The notes under the pieces: generated by a model
What the model was told of the DNA's origin: nothing
Databases searched by the model: none
What the model saw: the letters and a program-made list of their open reading frames with translations, nothing else
Source: Delphinus delphis
Taxonomy: Eukaryota > Chordata > Mammalia > Artiodactyla > Delphinidae
Length of the DNA: 64,000 bases
NCBI RefSeq assembly: GCF_949987515.2
Contig: NC_082693.1
Coordinates: forward strand, 21,758,994 to 21,822,993
Direction: 5' to 3'
Shown: positions 23,910-36,402 of the stretch, in pieces
How positions within the stretch are numbered: position 1 is the first letter of the stretch
Layout: each line of letters starts with the position of its first letter
Made by a program: the position numbers and the translations under genes

Positions 23910-24118
23910 TTTTTTTTTTTTTTTTGTGCGGTACGTGGGCCTCTCACTGTTGTGGCCTCTCCCGTTGCGGAGCACAGGCTCCGGACGCGCAGGCTCAGCG
24001 GCCATGGCCCACGGGCCCAGCCGCTCCGCAGCATGTGGGATCTTCCCGGACCGGGGCACGAACCCGCATCCCCTGCATCGGCAGGCGGACTCCCAACCAC
24101 TGCGCCACCAGGGAAGCC
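23910..24118 (-). mobile_element. CHR-2-type SINE (copy 4)
   Basis: Inverted full-length copy with a poly(T) at its left. The flanks are CT-rich (CCCCTTTCTTTC and CCCCTTCTTTTT), so the duplication is imperfect and its edges are fuzzy. It is 532 bp from copy 3 in opposite orientation. Confidence 0.9.
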
Positions 24119-24174
24119 CCCCCTTCTTTTTGTTCTTTACTAATCTAAAACAAAAAGACCTCCTTCCTTTCTTT

Positions 24175-24700
24175 CTTCAAGTATATGTAATGAACACCTA
24201 TTATGTAGTCGATACTGTTCCAAGCTCTGGCTAAAGCAGTGAACAGCTCAGAAAGGGTCCTTGCTCTTATAGAGCTTACAGTCTAACAGAAGGTGAAGGA
24301 AGAGCAGGGAGACGATAACAAATGACAATAAATGAAATAATTTCAGATAAGGCTACATACTCTGAAGAAAACAGTGGTTTGAAACATTGTCTTTGGAGAG
24401 GGGGCTACTGTAGATTGAATAGGCCATACAGGTTACTCTGAGGAGGTGATGCCTGGTTGATGAGAAGGAAATAGCTCTGCACTGAAGTGATGGGACAGAG
24501 CTTCAGGCAGAGGGAACAGTCAGGCAAAGGCCCCAAGGCTCGGAGTGAGGTTGGCATATTTGAAGAACAGAAAGGAGGTTGAACTGGAGTGTGGTACTAA
24601 GTGAGAGACAGAGAGTGGTAGGAGATGAGGTACCAGAAGCAGACCCAGTTATGGGGAGGACTGGAAGCAGTGGGGGCCAAGGAGGGTTCTGGCCCCCAGT
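24175..24700 (-). repeat. Ancient L2-associated repeat
   Basis: Begins with a reverse L2-type end (aatgaacacctattatgtag, gctcttatagagcttacagt). It continues in the familiar pattern 'ggaggtgatgcctggttgat' and 'aggcagagggaacagtcagg', then 'caaaggccccaaggctcgga'. The same pattern recurs at 43720, 45950 and 52500. Confidence 0.6.
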
Positions 24701-26133
24701 GGAGGAATGGCTATTCCTGGTTTACAGCAAATGCATACACACATGTACACATAAAAATAAAATGAAACAGAACACTTTGGCTGCTGCATGAAGAACAGAC
24801 ATAGTAGACTCCCATTTGGAGACCACCATCTCCAGGTGGGCATTCATGGGGACTTTGGCAAGGGTGGCAGGAGTGGGACACAGGGTGTGCTGTCACAATA
24901 ATGTCAGCCCCGGGGGGCTTTGAAGTCAGCAAATAAATGTTTGGAAATGCATAGTTGACAGACCACACCTTTTCCTGGAGGATAAGATTGCATTCACAAT
25001 TGCAGGATTAATGTGAACAGATAGACTGGATAATTGATCCCCTAAATAGATTATTGGGGCAGAACTCCACAGCTGTTCTCCCACAGAAGAGAGCTGGTTT
25101 GTGCCACTGTGTTCCACCTCTGAGTCAGTGACACCGCATTGGCAGCCTGAAATCAGCCACGGTGGGAATATTTACACCATGGAAATAGGCAATGCGACCA
25201 TCAGGGCTTTCTCGTTACCGCCAGAACTGGTTGTTAAACATTAGCACACCACTGGAGAATGTCCCTTTCTAACAGAGATGGAGGAAGCCTTAAAGATGCT
25301 TTAAATTTAACCACTAACCCCTGAGTCACAAATCAGAAGATCATTGGCAGAACCAGGATGACAATGGAGGACTCCTGATACATCAAAGACATCCCTGACC
25401 TTAAAAGTCTCTTGACCCTAGAAGGTGTCACCAACTGAATTGTTACTATACGGGGTTCACGGGTTAATCTTTGTTCTGAATTTTTCAGTTATTCGGTATT
25501 TACATTGTACTTTGGCTAGAACTCTCCTCAATTATGAAAATGACAAGCATGTTTAGATCAAGATCAGCCTGTTCTTTATAATCAAAAAAAGTCAATAATG
25601 AAAACAAAAAGGGCAATTTATATTTCAATACTATTGAAAAAATAGCAAGTGGTGAACCAGCAGTAAAATGTAAATCAAAACATCTTTTTCTGCTATTTTG
25701 ACAGGACTCTCCTGAAATTTCTCTCGAATATCATCATCGTATTCATTTCCACTGTAGGTGACTTATTAAGAGGAGAATTAAGAATAATACATCTATTTAA
25801 AAAAATCATAGTAAATTTATATAGAGAGCTCAAGGAAAAATTTACGTACACACACATACAAAATGTCTGTACAGAAAACACAGATCTAGAGAAAAAACAT
25901 TCCAGAACTTTTTTTAACACCAGAGTCAAACGTAACACAATAACAAGTGGAATTAAAATCTGTTTTAGTAACTCCATCTGTTACTGTTTGAACTTTACTG
26001 CTTTTTATACCTCACATAGATGTATATACACAGCACATACAGGTTTGTCTCGAACAAAAAATGAGTAAATCTTCTAAAAGACTACTTAAATTCCTTCTCT
26101 GGAACAACAACAACAAAAAGAATGCTCTTCCCC
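24701..26133. other. Unique intron sequence
   Basis: No repeat family or exon recognised. It ends at the G/C hairpin. Confidence 0.45.
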
Positions 26134-26174
26134 CCCCCCCGCCCCGCCCCCCTTGAGAGGGCGGGGCGGGGGGG
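26134..26174. repeat. Perfect 16-bp G/C inverted repeat
   Basis: The arms are CCCCCCCGCCCCGCCC and GGGCGGGGCGGGGGGG around a 9-nt spacer (cccttgaga). The right arm fits the canonical four-G-run quadruplex pattern, and the C-rich arm gives the same on the other strand. Flanking sequence is ordinary AT-rich intron. Confidence 0.95.
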
Positions 26175-26439
26175 TATGAATGGTCACCAAATCTCAAAAT
26201 CACACACAAAAATCAATGAAGGATCCAGTACGTGGTTATCGTCACGGGGCTTTACCTGTAATAATCTGACTAGACTGAATTTGCAGTCAGCCAGCTCACC
26301 AGCTGCTGTTCTTATACCAGCCCCTGACGTTAAGACCTTTTATCAAATAGCTCCTTTAACTTGTTTGGTTTATCCTAAAGTCTTTTCCCTTGTCTTCAAA
26401 ACACTACCCAAGCAGAGGAAAAGAGTTGTTGGTCCTTAA

Positions 26440-26620
26440 AGGCTGTCTGTCCTGGGTTAGCAGCACTAACATCAAATGGGAAACAGAAATGCAAATTCTT
26501 AGGCCACAACCCAGACCTGCAGAATCAGGAGCTGTAAGGTTGGGGCCCAGTAATCTGTGTTTAACAAGCCCTCTAGGTGATTCTGATGTACACTAAAGTC
26601 TGAGAACAACCACTTTAAAT
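26440..26620 (+). repeat. MER5A-type DNA transposon relic
   Basis: The phrases agaaatgcaaattcttaggc, ccagacctgcagaatcagga and taatctgtgtttaacaagcc match MER5A closely. It is an immobile hAT relic. Confidence 0.8.
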
Positions 26621-26787
26621 AACTCAGGACCTAACCAGTGATATATCAACATCGCTAACCTTTGGCTGAACCTTAAAGGAAATCCTTAACTGTACTCCTG
26701 TTATTAACTATACTCCTGTTACAAATCATCTAATTTGTAGGCTAAATAGGGACACATGTGAGCATGAAAGCAGTGTTATTAAAAATT

Positions 26788-26872
26788 TTGCACAGTATGG
26801 CTGATTTGCTTTGCCATGTGGCAGAAACGAACACAATATTGTGCAGCAACTATATTCCAATAAAAAAAAATT
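26788..26872 (+). mobile_element. L1 3' terminus fragment
   Basis: About 85 bp: gctgatttgctttgccatgt, cagaaacgaacacaatattg, then tattccaataaaaaaaaa. This is the very end of an L1 3' UTR. Confidence 0.75.
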
Positions 26873-27656
26873 TCTTTCTCCTAGCAATATCTTGTAGTTT
26901 TTCTTTTCTTAACAGAGTTTGCACCTATAGTTGGTTAAATCTCCTTGTAATTATTCCATGTTTTTGGCATTTAAAATTTTAATTTTCAGCAGGTTTTGAT
27001 TAATATATAGAAATATTATTTTGTGTATACTTTATAATTTTGAACCTCTTTAAATTCGCATGTTAGTTGTAGTAACTCTTTATGGATTCCTTAGGATGCT
27101 GTATCAGCACAGTCTTATCATATGCAAATAAAAACATTCTGCTTTCCAAAAACAAATTTTTGCAGAGACAATGGCATAACGGGGATTGTTCCCGTCACAA
27201 CCATGGTCCCTCTGGTTTCCATTGAAACCTGGACTATCATTTATAGTATCTGGACCAATTAGGAGAATGAAAGAGTTCCGTATCTGGGCAGGCTGTAGAT
27301 TAGAAAATTGCATTTATGTACATAAATTGCTGAAAGGATGTTTGTGAGGTATTATCTACTATGAAGTCATATGTATTTTGGTCACTTGTAAATTGCCTAT
27401 AAAAATGGGTTTTGACATATTTTTCATGGGAGTAGTCTATACCTGCTACTCTTTTTTCATTATTTCCTATTCTCTCTTTTTCTCTTATAAAGTGGATGGA
27501 TATTAATACTTCCCTGAAATTTGTCCTTGATTCCAATGACCTTCTCCTGAAAAAAATCCAGACTTTTTCCTTTAGTTTTTATTGTCACTGGCCTCTCTAC
27601 CAGTCCCTGAATTGTTTCAAAAATCTATCATGAGGAGCTGGGGCATGGTCACGATC
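26873..27656. other. Unique intron sequence between two L1 copies
   Basis: AT-rich. Nothing recognised. Confidence 0.45.
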
Positions 27657-27670
27657 AAGATCCGGAGTGG

Positions 27671-28848
27671 CTTTTCTTAGATCAATCTCCCAAGGCAACA
27701 GAAATAAAAACAAAAATAAACAAATGGGACCTAATCAAACTTACAAGCTTTTGCACAACAAAGGAAACCATAAACAAAATGAAAAGACAACCTACGGAAT
27801 GGGAGAAAATATTTGCAAATGATGCGACCCACAAGGGCTTACTCTCCAAAATATACAAACCGCTCATACAGCTCAACGACAAAAAAACAGACAACCCAAC
27901 TGAAATATGGGTAGAAGACCTTAATACACATTTCTCCAAAGACGACATACAGATGGCCAGTAGGCAAATGAAAAGATGCTCAACATCACTCATTATTAGA
28001 GAAATGCAGATCAAAACTACAATGAGGTAGCACCTCACACTGGTCAGAATGGCCATGATTAAAAAGTCTACAAATAACGAATGCTGGAGAGGGTGTGGAG
28101 AAAAGGGAACCCTCTTGCACTGTTGGTGGGAATGTAAGTTGGTGCAGCCACTATGGAAAACAGTATGGAGGTTGCTCGGAAAACTAAAAATAGGATTACC
28201 ATATGATCCAGCAATCCCATTCCTGGGCATATATCCAGACAAAACTATAATTCAAAACGATACATGCACCCCTATATTCACAGCAGCACTATTCACTATA
28301 GCCAAGACATGGAAACAACCTAAATGTCCATCAACAGATGAGTGGATAAAGATGTTGTACATATATACAATGGAATACTACTCAGTCATAAAAAGAATGA
28401 AATAATGCCATTTTCAGCAACATGGATGCAACTAGAGATTATCATACTAAGTGAAGTAAGTCAGAAAGAGAAAGACAAATACCAGACAATATCACTTATA
28501 TCTGGAATCTGAAATATGGCACAAATGAACCTATCTACAAAACAGAAACAGACTCACAGACATAGAGAACAGACTGTGGTTGCCAAGGGGGATGGGAGGA
28601 GAGAGAGGGATGGGAGCGGGAGTTTGGGGCTAATAGATGCAAACTATTACATTTAGAATGGATAAACAACAAGGTCCTACTGTATAGCACAGGGAACTAT
28701 ATCCAATCTTCTGGGATAAACCATAATAGAAAAGAATATTAAGAAAAGGAGGTATATATACGTATAACTAAGTCACTTTGCTGTACAGCAGAAATTAGCA
28801 CAACATCGTAAATCAACTATACTTCAATTTAAAAAATAAAGAATAAAA
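27671..28848 (+). mobile_element. 5'-truncated L1 with clear duplication
   Basis: Carries the ORF2 C-terminal region ([20 protein letters not shown], then after one in-frame stop [20 protein letters not shown]) and a complete 3' UTR. Duplications AAGATCCGGAGTGG (27657) and AAGATCTGGAGTGG (28849) flank it. ORF2 is broken by a stop near 28030 and lost near its end. Confidence 0.94.
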
Positions 28849-28862
28849 AAGATCTGGAGTGG

Positions 28863-30282
28863 TTCTTTGGGGTTAGCACAATACAGAGACCTAAAAATAA
28901 ATTCAGAATTGGACCAAGATGATTTGCCACATTGTACCAAAGAAATCTTACACTCAGGTCAAACTTTTTCATTAGCATCAACAAGCTAACATTTCTTCAC
29001 TACATTTTTCTGCATAGGACATCATGCAGATTGAGGGATGCTGAATAAAAAACTCTGAATTGAGTCCAAACCAATATGTTCTTCTGGCATAGGGGCAAGC
29101 AGGGTGTGATGTCAACATGGGACTGAACTGTACGTTGGATGATAGCTTTGCAGAGCATAGCAGTGACCACTGTCTGGGACTTAGAACAACTGTAGGATGG
29201 TGCACAGATTGAAAAGAATTTTACCAAGGCTGCCAATGCATCAACAGCTGGCCAGCCGGGTCCAAAGATGATGTAGTCCTGAACACAAGGAGCCCAGCAG
29301 CCGTAGGCGATGACACATAACTCCGCCAAGCAGCAGCTGTTAAATGTGAGAAGAAATGAGGTAATCTCAAGCGGGATGAACACGGGAGACTTCAAAAGAC
29401 AACGCAGAGGTACGGGCTGCCCAGGACACAAGTGAGGCTGGGAGAAGAGTAGGGTGCACCGAAACCCCAGAGCATGGCGGCTCTTCTTGAATAATGACCC
29501 CTGGTTGATTATAATAATAAGATGCCAAGTCACAGAAGGCACAGCGTCTTGGTGAACAGGAATTGCAACCATAGGTCATAGAGCAGTTTGACACAAAGGC
29601 AATGTGGAAACAGGCGCTGAACATGCAGTAGGTGTTGCCTTTCTAATGTCTGTGCAGCTTCACAAATAAACTCCCTATTTTTCCAACTGAGGCAGTTCGG
29701 GTTTTATGCGTTTTATCCATTTTTCTATTTTTGAAACATTTCCCTGATGATTTGTTTTTATGGAATGTCAATCTGACACAAAACTTAAAGAAACTGAAAC
29801 AGATGTTGAAGCAATGTGTACGTGTAAAACTCACTTCTGACACATGATGGAGCCAGTCGGTGCAACACTGTGATGCCTGGTGATGATTGGCTGCTGTACA
29901 CAGGTGCTCTGTGTTGATGAGAACGCCGATGCTGTCCTGAGACGTTTTCTAACGAACACTGGCTGACTTTTAATTGCCTCCTCATTTAGGTGGTACACAT
30001 CTTAAGAGCTGAAACCATGGATAAATCCATATGTATGTGGCCCCCCGAGCAGTATAGGCAATTTCTGATCTCACATTTCTCCTCTGACTTGCTTCTACCC
30101 CCGTTACTTTCCTTCCCACCGCCAACTGCCCACTCCCAGGCCTGTCACTCTCCTTGGCTGGGGCACTGCTGTACAATAAAAAATAAGACTAGTCTTTGCC
30201 TGGCTCCTAGGGGGAGACCGTGCATCCTTGGAATTTCCCCAATGATCGAAATGTCTTTGTTATTCACAACCCCCCTGGATCA
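28863..30282. other. Unrecognised sequence with a 190-codon open frame
   Basis: The minus strand is open for about 190 codons over 29000-29572, and two other minus frames stay open for 75 to 85 codons across parts of the same stretch. It is cysteine-rich (for example LTFNSCCLAELCVIAYGCWA) but matches no family I know. There is no visible promoter, signal or splice context. It could be a decayed retrocopy or an old repeat; chance is also possible. Confidence 0.3.
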
Positions 30283-30965
30283 CACTTGAGTTTATGCTAA
30301 TGAGGTGACTCCCGGTGGGCCCCTATAAAGCTTCGAGACAGGGGCGAGGCACCAGAAAGACCAAGCGCTCCTGAACAGAGGGCTGGGACTTGGAGCCAGC
30401 CTGACCTCCGGAAGGGGGAGAGAGGCTGCAGATCAAGTTCAAGTATGTGTCCATGATTCAATCACGCCCATGTAATGAAAGCCTAGTAAAGCTCTGGGCA
30501 CTGAGGCTTGTGGAACTTCCTGGTTGGTAAACACACTGATGTGCGGGGAAGGTAACGCACCCTATTCCGTGGGGAGAGGGCACGGAAGCTCTGTGTTCCC
30601 TCCCAGACTTTGTCCATATGTCTGTTTATTTTGCTGGCCCTCCTGATTTATAATAAAACTGTAATCATAAGTACAGTGTTTTCCTGAGTTCTGTGAGCTG
30701 TTATAGTGAGTTATTGAGCCTGAGGGGGGTCATGGGACTCCCTGAACTTATATGTAGGCTGTCGGAAGTGTGGGTGGCCTGGGGACACCCAAAGTGCAGT
30801 TGGCGTCTGAAATCTAGGCAGTCTTGTTGGGGATCATGCTCTCTAACTTATGGGGTTGCTGATAGTTTTGGGTGGTTAATGACAGAACTGGATTGCAGTG
30901 CCCCTAGATGGGATAGCTGGTGTTAGAATAGGCACCAACCCTGTTCACCGCCTCTGGTTGTGGGC
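30283..30965 (+). repeat. LTR-like repeat, copy A
   Basis: Aligns by eye with 44690-45345. Shared landmarks are cttcctggttggt(g/a)aacaca, ttataataaaactgtaat, gtgggtggcctggg and acacccaaagtgcagt. An AATAAA followed by a GT-rich stretch and then a gap-free second half looks like the R/U5 layout of a retroviral-type LTR. No internal coding part is seen nearby. The family name is not assigned. Confidence 0.65.
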
Positions 30966-31744
30966 CGTGTGGCCATCAGTGGCTGCAGGTGGCCAGAGGG
31001 GCAGGGTGCCCTGGAAGCAATGGTGAAGAAGCTGCAGGACAAGCAGTGCAGGTAAACTGGGCTAGCTAGGCATCAGTTTTTGCTAACTTGTTGCTGGTTT
31101 GAGACATTATATATATATAAATATTCGATTGGACTGTTTTAAAGGGAGCTGCAGAAGCACAGAATACACCCAGAAATGTGCAGTTATATACATACTTAGG
31201 ATATGACCATGCAAGGCAGAAAGATTTATCCAGGGTGTGTTTATGGGAAAAGGATAAAGTGAAAAGGATGCTGTTGGATTGCCATCTTAAGTTCTCTCTT
31301 TAGCCCCTATCTTCTGCCTGAGGGGTTAGGAGCAATTTGAAATCTACCAGCCTGTGAATGTTCTGTGAGTTGAACTATTTACCCTTGTATGTTCTACCCA
31401 TTTCCTTGTCAGGAGTGAATTTTGTGTATGAGAAATAATTGATAATGTTGAACCAAAAAGTGAAAGCACTGATAAAGTTTTTAGAATAAATTTTCCTAGC
31501 ATAAAATGTAAAATTCTTTCCCAGCCCAGGGGCCCTGCATGATCTAGTCTCTGTCCCTCTCCCCTCCCACATCCTTGGCTGCCATCTGCCTTCCTCACTA
31601 GCTCTGGTCACGTGGCTGCCCTGCTGGTCCTCGCTCATGCCCAGCCCATTGCTGTCAGGGGCTAGCTTTTGCTGATCCCTGGAGCTTTTCATGGCTTTCT
31701 CACTCACTCTAGTAGAATGTACCTCCATCCCTCTCTACTCCTTT
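30966..31744. other. Unrecognised intron sequence
   Basis: Contains ccctcctgatttataataaa-like flank at its left (the LTR-like copy) and nothing assignable after it. Pyrimidine-rich around 31540-31740. Confidence 0.4.
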
Positions 31745-33085
31745 AGCTTACTTTATTTTTCCTCACCAGTTTAATTAAGTCCCATTTGTTTATTTTTACT
31801 TTTATTTCTTTTGCCTTAGGAGACTGACCCAAGAAAATATTGCTACAATTAATGTCAAAGGGTGTTCTGCCTATATTCTTCTCTAGGAGTTTTATGATTT
31901 CAGGTCTTACATGTAGGTAAACCATTTTGAGTTTATTTTTGTATATGGTGTGAGGGGATGTTCTAATCTCATTGTTTTACATGTAGCTGTCCAGCTTTCC
32001 CAGCACCCCTTGTTGAAGAGACTGTCTTTTCTCCATTATATATTCTTACCTCCTTTGTTGTAGATTAATTGACCATAGGTGCATGGGTTTATTTCTGGGT
32101 GCTTTAATCTGTTCCATTGGTCTATGTGTCTGTTTTTATACTAATACCATGCTATTTTGGTTACTGAAGCTCTGTAGTATAGTCGGAGGTCTGGGAGGGT
32201 CACATCTCCAGCTTTGTTCTTTTTGCTCAGGACTGCTTTGGCAATTTGGGGTTTTGTGGTTCCATATAAATTTTAGGATTGTTTGTTCTAGTTCTGTGAA
32301 AAATGTCCTGGGTATTCTGATAGGAATTGCATTACATCTGTAGATTGCTTTAGGTAGTATGGCCATTTTAATAATATTAACTCTTCCAATCCAAGAGTGT
32401 GGAATATCTTTCCATTTTTTGGAATCATCTTCAATTTCCTTCATCAATGTTTTATAGTTTTCAGAGTGTAGATCTTTCACCTCTTTGATTAAGTTTATTC
32501 CTAGGTATTGTATCTTCTTTGGATGCATTTTTAAACAGGGTTTTTTTTTTTTAAACTTTCCCTTTCTGATATTTCATTATTAGTGTATAGAAATGCAACA
32601 TATTTCTGTATATTAATCTTGTGTCCTGCAACCTTGCTGAATCCATTTAGTAGTTCTGATAGTTTGGGGATGGAGACTTAAGAGTTGTTTACATAGAGTA
32701 TCATGTCATCTGCAAATAGTGACAGTTTTACCCTTTCCCTTCCAATTTGGATAGCTTTTATTTCTTTTTCTTGTTTGACTGCTGTGGCTAGGACTTTCAA
32801 TACTATATTAAATAGAAGCAGTGAGAGTGGGCATTCTTGTCTTGTTCCTGAATTTAGCAGGAAGGCTTTCAACTTTCCACCATTGAGCATTATGCTGGCT
32901 GTGGGTCTGTTGTAAATGGCCTTTATCATGTGGAGAGATGTTCCCTCTATACCCACTTTGATGAGAGTTTTTAACATGAACGGATGTTGAATTTTGTCAA
33001 ATGCTTTTTTTGTGTCTCTTGAGATGGTCATGTGTTTTTCATCATTCCCTGACATGGCCTCCCTTATATAGTTATTTGCCTGTTT
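31745..33085 (-). mobile_element. L1 ORF2 fragment including part of the reverse transcriptase
   Basis: On the minus strand the translation includes [20 protein letters not shown] and the catalytic-palm motif [11 protein letters not shown], followed by [20 protein letters not shown] in another block. Frameshifts and stops break it into three pieces. The L1 3' UTR is missing, so this is an internal fragment. A young L2-like end abuts it at the right. Confidence 0.92.
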
Positions 33086-33185
33086 CCAGTAATAGAGTGT
33101 AAGTTCTAGGAGGGTGGGCATTGTTTCGCTTATTCTTAGAGCCTAGAATAGTGTTTCGCACACAGTAGGCTTTCACTAGATGCTA
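33086..33185 (+). repeat. L2 3' end
   Basis: Signature agagtgtaagttctaggagg, ttagagcctagaatagtgtt and cacacagtaggctttcacta. It abuts the L1 ORF2 fragment. Confidence 0.75.
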
Positions 33186-33394
33186 GCGGAATAATGTAGA
33201 GGCTACAATGAAGGATGCAGAGGAAGAAAAGTCTTCTGCCACTGCTCTGACTTTTTCAAGCAGCAGAGGTGAGGAATATTCAGGGAAAAGGTGAAGTGAC
33301 TTGTTCTGTGCTGGGAAGGTGCAGACTTTGTGTTAGCACTAACCAACGTGAAACCACTCAAGACAGTCCCCAAATGAGAGGATGCTTTGATGAG

Positions 33395-33600
33395 CAAGGA
33401 GCCAGTACAGCAGGCTGTGATGGAAAAGGCAGGGGTTCTGGAGGCAGTCCACTCTCTGCCTGAATCCCAGCTTTGCCTCCCATTAGGTGTGTGATCAGAG
33501 AAGATTACTGCTCAAGTTTCGCCCTCTAAAAATGGGGATAATAATACCTATCTTTCAGGATTTGTGTCAGAATTAAGAAATGATGTAGACGAACTGGTGC
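33395..33600 (+). repeat. MIR relic
   Basis: Forward MIR signatures: cctgaatcccagctttgcct and aaaatggggataataatacc. Confidence 0.8.
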
Positions 33601-34947
33601 AATGATTTTGTCTTGTGGGGAACGAGAGATAATATTTATAACAAGTTTCTTGTGGGAGGAGAGTCGAATGGGAGCCAGGCAAGGCAGAGTAGGTGCAGGA
33701 TGTGGGAGAATAAGGTTGGGGCAAAGCGGATGGGAGAGAGTGGGAGGACTGGTCTGTAACTGGCCTCATGAGATTATGACATCACTGAAATCAACAAATT
33801 TTCAGGGACAAGAACAAGGAGTCACCCTGACATTGAGTTTTAACGTTTTCCCATGTCAAATGCTATTTGGGAGTTTCAGCGGATATTCCCTCCACTCTGT
33901 CCCACCCCACTGTTCGTAACCCTGTGGGAAAGAGGAGCCTGTTCATTTGTTCCAGATCCCCACATGCAGCTTTTGCTTATAGCTTCCCAGTTTTTAACAT
34001 GTAAATTCCTCAAGTCACCATGGATTTCAAAATCTACTGTTTGAAAATCACTGACACACAGAGAAGAGGGAGGCCACCTCAGAGTGGAAGAATTCTATTT
34101 TTGTTTCCGTTTCTTTGCAAGCCTGTGGTCAGGCTTCTCAGGAATGGTGCCACACAGTCAGAGACCACAGCATTGGTGTATCTGGACTGTGACTTTGAAA
34201 GAAAGTGACGAGGCTTTTTTCCAGGGTATTTTAGCCCTTCCACATTTTACAAAACACACTGTTAATTCTCTTCCACTTCCTCCTTCTTTGTCTAACCCAA
34301 GGGGGCACAGAGAACCCCTTCCACACATCAAGTTTATCTCTTCCCTCTCCCACTCTGACCTCCTTGTCACCTCTCTTCAAGGCTCACTGTTTTAGAGAAA
34401 CAAGTGATGTTGACCTTTGGCTTTGCCTGGTCCCAAAGCCCAGGGTGATGCTATGAATTGTGTTAAAGAAGTCTTGCCCTTGGAGCCATATTTGGCTTTG
34501 CCTTAACTTTGTGCTTGAAAATTCGATTACAGGAGATGTCTGCACTTTGGCCCGGTCTGTGGTGTCAATATGCTGCCAGTGAATGCGTGCCTACTTAACT
34601 TCTGAGCTGACAAGGCTTTTTACTGCCCTAACAGGATTTAGTTGGATTTAAAATTTATCACCAGGAATGGAAAACTGATGGTTTTGCCTGTGTTAGTAGC
34701 CAAGACTCCCAAGGTCCTGCTGAACTCGAATTTATCCTTAGTTCCTCAGTAGATGTTCTGTTACATCTTATACATTTCACCAGGCAGATATGAATACATA
34801 TTTTTCTTTCTATGATGATTTTAATGTAATTTGACTATGTCTTCATGTGACAGTTTTAAATACTTTTACATGACATTGTAGTTGTCCAAAGTTTAATAAA
34901 TTAAACTTTGGGGTATTTATTTAGCATATAAAAGAATGTTACCAAAG
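33601..34947. other. Unrecognised intron sequence
   Basis: No repeat or exon recognised. Open frames of 100 to 105 codons look fortuitous. Confidence 0.4.
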
Positions 34948-34959
34948 AGCCTCACATTT

Positions 34960-36390
34960 TTTTTTTCAACATCTTCATTGGAATATAACTGCTTTACAAT
35001 GGTGTGTTAGTTTCTGCTTTATAACAAAGTAAATCAGCTATACATATACATATATCCCCATATCTCTTCCTTCTTGCGTCTCCCTCCCTCCCACCCTCCC
35101 TACTATCCCACCCCGCTAGGTGGTCACAAAGCACCTAGCTGATCTCCCTGTGCTATGCGGCTGCTTCCCACTAGCTATGTATTTTATATTTGGTAGTGTA
35201 TATATGTCCATGCCACTCTCTCACTTTGTCCCAGCTTACCCTTCCCTCTCGCCGTATCCTCAAGTCCATTCTCTAGTAGGTCTGTGTCTTTATTCCCGTC
35301 CTGCCCCTAGGTTCTTCATGACCTTTTTTTTTTTTTAGATTCCATATACATGTGTTAGCATACGGTATTTGTTTTTCTCTTTCTGACTTACTTCACTCTG
35401 TATGACAGACTCTAGGTCCATCCACCTCACTACAAATAACTCAGTTTCGTTTCTTTTTATGGCTGAGTAATATTCCATTGTATATATGTGCCACATCTTC
35501 TTTATCCATTCATCTGTCGATGGACACTTCGGTTGCTTCCATGTCCTGGCTATTGTAAATAGAGCTGCAATGAACATTGTGGTAAATGACTCTTTTTGAA
35601 GTATGGTTTTCTCAGGGTATATGCCCAGTAGTGGGATTGCTGGGTCGTATGGTAGTTCTATTTTTAGTTTTTTAAGGAACCTCCATAACGTTCTCCATAG
35701 CGACTGTATCAATTTACATTCCCACCAACAGTGCAAGAGGGTTCCCTTTTCTCCACACCCTCTCCAGCATTTATTGATCGTAGATTTTTTGATGATGGTC
35801 ATTCTGACTGGTGTGAGGTGATACCTCATTGTAGTTTTGATTTGCATTTCTCTAATGATTAGCGATGTTGAGCATCCTTTCATGTGTTTGTTGGCAATCT
35901 GTATATCTTCTTTGGAGAAATGTCTATTTAGGTCTTGTGCCCATTTTTGGATTGAGTTGTTTGTTTTTTTGATACTGAGCTGCAAGAGCTGCTTGTACAT
36001 TTTGGAGATTAATCCTTTGTCAGTTCCTTCCTTTGCAAATATTTTCTCCCATTCTGAGGGTTGTCTTTTTTATGGTTTTATAGTCTTGTTTATGGTTTCC
36101 TTTGCTGTGAAAAAGCTTTTAAGTTTCATTAGGTCTCATTTGTTTATTTTTGTTTTTATTTCCATTTCTCTAGGAGGTGGGTCAAAAAGGATCTTGCTGT
36201 GATTTATGTCATAGAGTGTTCTGCCTATGTTTTCCTCTACAAGTTTTATAGTGTCTGGCCTTACATTTAGGTCTTCAATCCATTTTGAGTTGATTTTTGT
36301 GTATGGTGTTAGGGAGTGTGCTAATTTCATTTTTTACATGTACCTGTCCAGTTTTCCCAGCACCACTTATTGAAGAGGCTGTCTTTTCTC
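34960..36390 (-). mobile_element. 5'-truncated L1, 1.4 kb, with perfect duplication
   Basis: Reverse orientation. The 3' UTR lies at the left (poly(T), aacatcttcattggaatata) and ORF2 C-terminal sequence at the right, with an open stretch of about 221 codons ([40 protein letters not shown]). Perfect 12-bp duplications AGCCTCACATTT at 34948 and 36391. It is a young copy but truncated and non-autonomous. Confidence 0.95.
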
Positions 36391-36402
36391 AGCCTCACAT
36401 TT

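Noticed and set aside
32136..33121. Reverse-transcriptase-like translation (FADDMILY) as a possible live element
   Set aside because: Frameshifts and stops break it, the 5' half and 3' UTR are missing, and it is an L1 fragment.
35335..36000. 221-codon open frame on the minus strand
   Set aside because: It is the C-terminal part of L1 ORF2 in a 5'-truncated copy with a perfect duplication.
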